Of a DNA stretch of 23,505 bases, positions 19,061 to 23,505 are shown piece by piece (positions within the stretch are counted from its first letter, which is position 1; each line of letters begins with the position of its first letter). The notes below the pieces were generated by a model. That model did no database searches and was not told the DNA's origin. It saw only the letters and a list, made by a program, of their open reading frames with translations. The translations under genes and the position numbers were made by a program. Location of the stretch: positions 1 through 23,505 of the forward strand of contig MU401843.1 of NCBI GenBank assembly GCA_022579005.1. The letters are read 5' to 3'. Source of the stretch: Poronia punctata. Its lineage: Eukaryota; Ascomycota; Sordariomycetes; Xylariales; Xylariaceae.

Positions 19061-22000
19061 AATACTATAACAAATAAAAAAAAGTAGCATATTTTATAAA
19101 GTATAAAAAAGGTTTGCTATACTTAAAGCTATATATATATAAGCTAGCAGTTAAAAACTAAAATAACTTAAAAATTAAACTTTTAATAAAAACTTTAAAA
19201 GTTAATAGCTTGCTTAAGCAAAAGTTTTAAAATTTTAATTAAATATAAATACTAAATAATACTTTTTTATTTTTTTTTTAATTAATACTAGCTTTTTAAC
19301 GCATTTATACTTTATTATCTTAGCTTATATTATTTTATATAGTTTTTTTTATTTAGTATATTGCTTTTTATAAAACTTTATAATTTTATAAATAAAAACT
19401 ATAATTTAAGCTACTACTTTATACTATTTAAACTTTTTACTTTAAAATAATACTAAAGCAGTTTACTAAACTTTGCTTTTATTTAAAAAATAATATTTTT
19501 AACTATTTACTTATACTTAGCTAGCTTTATTTTACTTTTTATTATTAACTTAAAGCTTAAAGCTTTTAAGTTAGTTAAAACTTTTATTTTATTATTACTT
19601 TTTATTTAAAAACTTATTTTAACTTTTACTTTTAATATTTTAATTATAAGCTGTAAAAACTTAATTTTAATTTTTACTAACTATTTTGCTACTTTTTTAT
19701 ATAACTTTTATATTTTTTAATAATATATAAATTATTTTAACTTTTTAAAACATTTTAACTTTTTTTTAATAGCACTAAAACAATAAACTAGTTTAAAAAA
19801 GTTTTTTACTATTTTAATAATTATTATATAACTTTAAAAGCTTATATTTAACTATTGCTTTAATATACTTTAACTTATAAAGTTTATAAGTAATTAATTT
19901 TCTTTTTAAAAAATTATATAAATTAAAACACTGCTTATAATACTATTAAGTATTATTTTTATTTAAATAATTTTAAATAAAAGTTCTTTACTATTACTAT
20001 ACTTTATAACTATAAAAAAATATTTTAGTTAAATAATATTAAAAGCTTATATAAATATTTTTAGTAACATTATTTTTTTTACTAAAATGTTAAAGCTTAT
20101 AATAAACTATATTTTAATAATACTATAATTTAAAGCTTTTTATAAAAAATACTTAACTTTATAATTTAAACTATTTTTTATATTAATTAAGATTTAATAA
20201 CTTTAAATAGCTTATTTATAAAAACCTTTATAATAAGCTTAACTTTTAAGCTATAAATAAATTTTGCTTTTAAAAATACTAAAAATAAAGTAAAAAAGAT
20301 CTTAGCTTATTTAAAAAAAAGTTTAAGCTTTTTAAAAAACTTAATAAGCTTTTTTACTTATACTTTATTAAAGCTATTATAACTTAGCTTAAAAATTAAC
20401 AAAACGCTTAATAAGCAAAAAGTATAGCTATAGTTAATAGCTACCTAGTAATTATTATAAAATAAAAGCTTATTACTATTATAAATAACTTTACTTTATA
20501 TTTTTAAAAAATTAAAATTATAATAAGTTAGCTAAAAATTATTATAAAAAAACAATAAAAAATAATAAATTAACTAGCTTTTTAGCTTTTTATTAATTAT
20601 AATTAGTAAAGTATATAAGCTATAATATTTTTAATAAACTAGCAAAGCAGTTATAGTAAATAAAAATAAAAAAGTTATTAAAGCTATTTAAATTAAAAAG
20701 TATTTAGTTATAAGTATTAAGTATATTTAAAAAACTTTTACTTATAATAAAACTATTTAAAAGTATATAACTTTAATAAAAACAAAATTATATACTTTAA
20801 TAGTTAGTAGTACTTTAAAAAAAGCGCTTATATAAGCATATTTAATATATTGCTTTACTTAGTAACGTTATTATATTTAGCTAAAAGTATAAAAATATTA
20901 AAATTAAAGCATTATATTATATTTAAAAAAATAACCTAGCTAATAACTATAACTTTTACTTTTTAGCATACTATAAACTTAAAAAGTATAATTTAATTTT
21001 ATAAAATATAGCTTTTAAAGTAATATAATAATTATAAATAAAATATATTTAATTAATATAAATAGCTAATGCTTAAAATTAATAAAATGCTTTAATTATA
21101 AAAAACGTTATTAATATTAAACTTTTTACTTATATTAATAATATAAGCATAGTTAAAGCTTTATATTAAAATAATAATTTATTTATATATAAAAGCAAAA
21201 GCTATATTTATATAAACTAAATTTAAAATTTTATTTATATTATTACTATTAACTTTAATAATATAAAAGTTATAAAAAAAGTTAAAAAAAGCAATAATAA
21301 AATAGCTACTAAAATATTTGCTATTAATTAATATGAGCTACTTTTTATATAAGTTTATTTTTATTAAAAGCTTATAAAAGTTTTTATTTAAAAAAACAAA
21401 AATATTTTGCTATAATTAAATATTTAACTAGTTGCTTTAAAAGTTAAAATGCTTAATTTATTTTTTACTACTATAAAAAATATATTTAAAAGCAAAGGAG
21501 CTAATATAAAGCAAGGGCTTAATATTTATATAAAAGCTTAATAGTTATAAAATATTAAAGTTAATAAGCTACTTTTTAAAAAAGTTAATATTATGCTTAA
21601 AAATATAATTTTTAAAGCGCAAAGCTTTGCTAATATATTAATTTATTAAGTTAGCTATATTATTTAAAACGCTATAGTTAAAAATAAAAAAACTATTTAT
21701 ATAGCGCTTAAAAATATTAAATATTAGTTTAGTTAAAAAAGTAAAAATTAAGTTTTAATTAATATTATATACTTTAATAAGCTGCTTAGCTTATAGCTTA
21801 ATATAATTATGCTTTTAAAATTAATTAATTACTTTATAGCTTTAATTTAGTAAACTAAATTTTAGCTTATTAAAAATGCGTTATAATAAGCAACTAATAT
21901 AAATAGCTATTTTTATATTAATTTTATAATAGTTATTTTTAATATTTTATAAAATAATATTTAACTAAGCGCTTAAAGCTTTAATTTAAAGCTAACTTTA

Positions 22001-22573
22001 TTTTAAATATTTTTTATAGCTTTAAAGCAATATATAGTTATTAATTACGTTTAAACTTGCTTTAAAATTACTATTATTATAAGTATAAAAAATTAAAGCA
22101 AGCTTATTATAAAAGTTATTAATACTAGTATATAAGCTAGCTTTATTATTAAAATATATATTTTAAAGCATGCTTTATTAGTTTAATAAATTAGTTTTAC
22201 TTAAAAAAGCTATAGCAATAATGTTAACAAAGTTAGCTATATTAGTATTATTAAAACTAAAGTATAGCTTACTAAGTAAAGTATTAATTTTTTATTATAT
22301 ATTATTTTAAAATAATATACTTTATTTTTTTTCTTTTAAATATAAATTTTATTATTAAAATAAATATGTTTTTATACTATTAAAACAATTATTTTATATA
22401 TAATATATAATTTAAAAAATAAAAATTATAATTTTAATAGTATTTATTAAAAACTAGTTTTTATTATAGCTATTTAAAATTATTAATATATTAAAAAACT
22501 AGCTACTATTTGCTTATTTTTAAAGCTAGCAAATAGTATAATAAAGCTTTATTAAGCAACTATTAAAAAAGTA
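19061..22573. other. AT-rich stretch; may include gag of the right-hand copia relic
   Basis: From about 19250 to 20300 the + strand is T-rich, hinting at - strand coding relics, but I matched no family. From 20560 on + becomes A-rich. A frame from 21449 has 34 codons without a stop and then stops at the rate expected by chance. By family order the gag of the copia relic at 22574 should be in the last 1 kb. GCTTATATAAGC at 20826-20837 is a perfect 12-bp palindrome. Confidence 0.4.
22504..22538. repeat. Hairpin with an 11-bp perfect stem
   Basis: TACTATTTGCT at 22504-22514 and AGCAAATAGTA at 22528-22538 are exact reverse complements with a 13-base loop. It stands just before the copia protease relic. 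Function unknown. Confidence 0.65.
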
Positions 22574-23070
22574 GCTAATAATAATAATAATAATAAGTTT
22601 AACTTATTTTACTATAATTAAAATATTGCTTTAGTTATAAATTATAACGCTGCTTTTTATAGCATGCTTTAAAAAAATATTTTTAATATAATATTTAATA
22701 TTAAAAAAAGCTTACTTTTAAATATTGCTAGCTTTAGCTTTATTTACTTTAAAAGTACTATATTATTTAGCTATAAGTATAATATTAATTTTAACTTTTT
22801 TAATATATTTTTAATTAGTTTAGCTAATAATAAAATAATATAAGCTATACTATATAATAATGCTTTTATAAATATTTTTTGCAATACTATTTAAAAGGTT
22901 TATTATAAAGCTTAATAAGCTAGCATTGCTACTATTAAAAAAGCAAATTAACTAAGTACTTTAGTTAAGTTATTTAATATTTTTACTATATATAAAAGTA
23001 AAGCTAAAAAAGTTTATTTTTTTAATAATATTTTACTAAAAAAAATAACTTTTTTAAGTATATATAACTA
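22574..23070 (+). pseudogene. Copia protease and pre-integrase domain relic
   Basis: One frame stays in register for about 165 codons with about eight stops, fewer than the base composition predicts. ALVINYNAAFYSM at about 22628-22666 resembles the protease start (W-x-D-S/T-G-A-x-x-HM). STILF, then NFFNIFLISLANNKII at 22793-22840, matches the GT-L...NVLYIPDLANNLIS tract closely. AILYNNAFINIFC at about 22844-22882 and KVYYKA at 22895-22912 fit the following G-x-x-I-F region and the N-LY-L tract. The frame begins with an asparagine run from a seven-unit TAA repeat (22576-22596). The protease would have cut the polyprotein; the aspartate is not readable and the copy is dead. Confidence 0.6.
22576..22596. 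repeat. TAA microsatellite
   Basis: Seven TAA units, reading as an asparagine run in the copia frame. Confidence 0.9.
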
Positions 23071-23505
23071 AAAAAAAAAAGCTATTAAAAAAAAAGTTAT
23101 AAATATTAAAAATAAGACTTAGTTATAATTAAAAAGTATTTATAAAAATATTTAGCTTTAATTTATAAAACACTTTTAAAAAATATAACTTATTTAAAAA
23201 AAGGTTATAAAGCTACTTTAAAGCTTAAAAAAAACTAACTTTATTAATATAAAAAAAGTAGTTTTATTAAAAATCTTTTTTTATAAAAAAATAGCTTTAA
23301 TATAAAACTTTTTAAAAATAAAACGTGTTAATAATAGTATTGCTTTGCTATATAAAATTAAAGCAGTGCTTTATAAAATATAGCAAGCTAAAAATATTTT
23401 AATTTTTATGCTATTAAAAAATAAAGTTATTAAAGTTTTATAAATATGCTTTAAAAATAAAGTTTTAAAAAAAGTAAGCTTACTATATTATAATATATAG
23501 TTTAT

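Larger units (their letters stand above)
22574..23505 (+). mobile_element. Second copia-like relic, cut by the right window edge
   Basis: A + strand protease and pre-integrase relic (22574-23070) continues in stop-rich sequence to the end of the window. Family order predicts integrase, RT and RNase H beyond 23505. Whether it is the same family as the relic at 2541-4750 cannot be judged, because the parts I can read do not overlap. Confidence 0.5.

Noticed and set aside
18760..19130. Possible pogo-type transposase remnant
   Set aside because: Only a short alanine/lysine-like string and a lysine-rich repeat; no DDE residues or terminal repeats.
21449..21880. Possible coding frame on +
   Set aside because: After the first 34 codons, stops occur about as often as base composition predicts, and no family matched.
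1..23505. Mitochondrial or apicomplexan-type AT-rich genome
   Set aside because: No long genes, tRNAs or coding bias; stops saturate frames and C/T and G/A differences between repeats point to RIP of nuclear fungal retroelements.

Overview
This window looks like an AT-rich, gene-free block from a filamentous fungus (most likely an ascomycete). It consists mainly of LTR retrotransposons destroyed by C-to-T mutation resembling repeat-induced point mutation (RIP). Hand counts give 15-20% G+C in ordinary stretches. TAA and TAG stops fill every frame. TGA, TpC, CpC, GpA and GpG are scarce. The longest open frames are short, begin only at TTG and match nothing. I see no intact gene, tRNA, rRNA or CRISPR array.

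Reading through the stops shows three retroelement relics. (1) A Ty1/copia relic on the + strand has a reverse transcriptase readable in one frame at about 3386-3955 and an RNase H-like segment at 4314-4491; a possible integrase end lies at 2541-2712. Its LTRs were not found. (2) A Ty3/gypsy element on the - strand spans 8744-16067. Its 235-bp LTRs, a polypurine tract, RT, RNase H-linker and integrase core are readable, and the RT-to-integrase order is that of Ty3/gypsy. (3) A second copia-like relic on the + strand, about 22574 to the right edge, carries a protease and pre-integrase part and is cut by the window end.

The 5' end of the gypsy element (its right side here) is unusual. The LTR plus about 370 bp of leader is repeated head to tail: a full unit, a truncated unit and another full unit, giving four LTRs in all. 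The repeats differ mainly by G/A and C/T changes, so the array appears to predate much of the mutation.

A small island at about 17950-18310 stands out. It has about one third G+C, runs of G and C, several inverted repeats and a 22-bp perfect palindrome, and it lacks the surrounding mutation pattern. It may be a short element or single-copy sequence that escaped RIP. The remaining stretches (1-2540, 4500-8743, 16953-17940, 18320-22570) are AT-rich sequence with tandem repeats and hairpins and no coding relic I could identify. No functional gene set operates here; the window is best read as a transposon graveyard, such as an AT-isochore, subtelomere or pericentromere.
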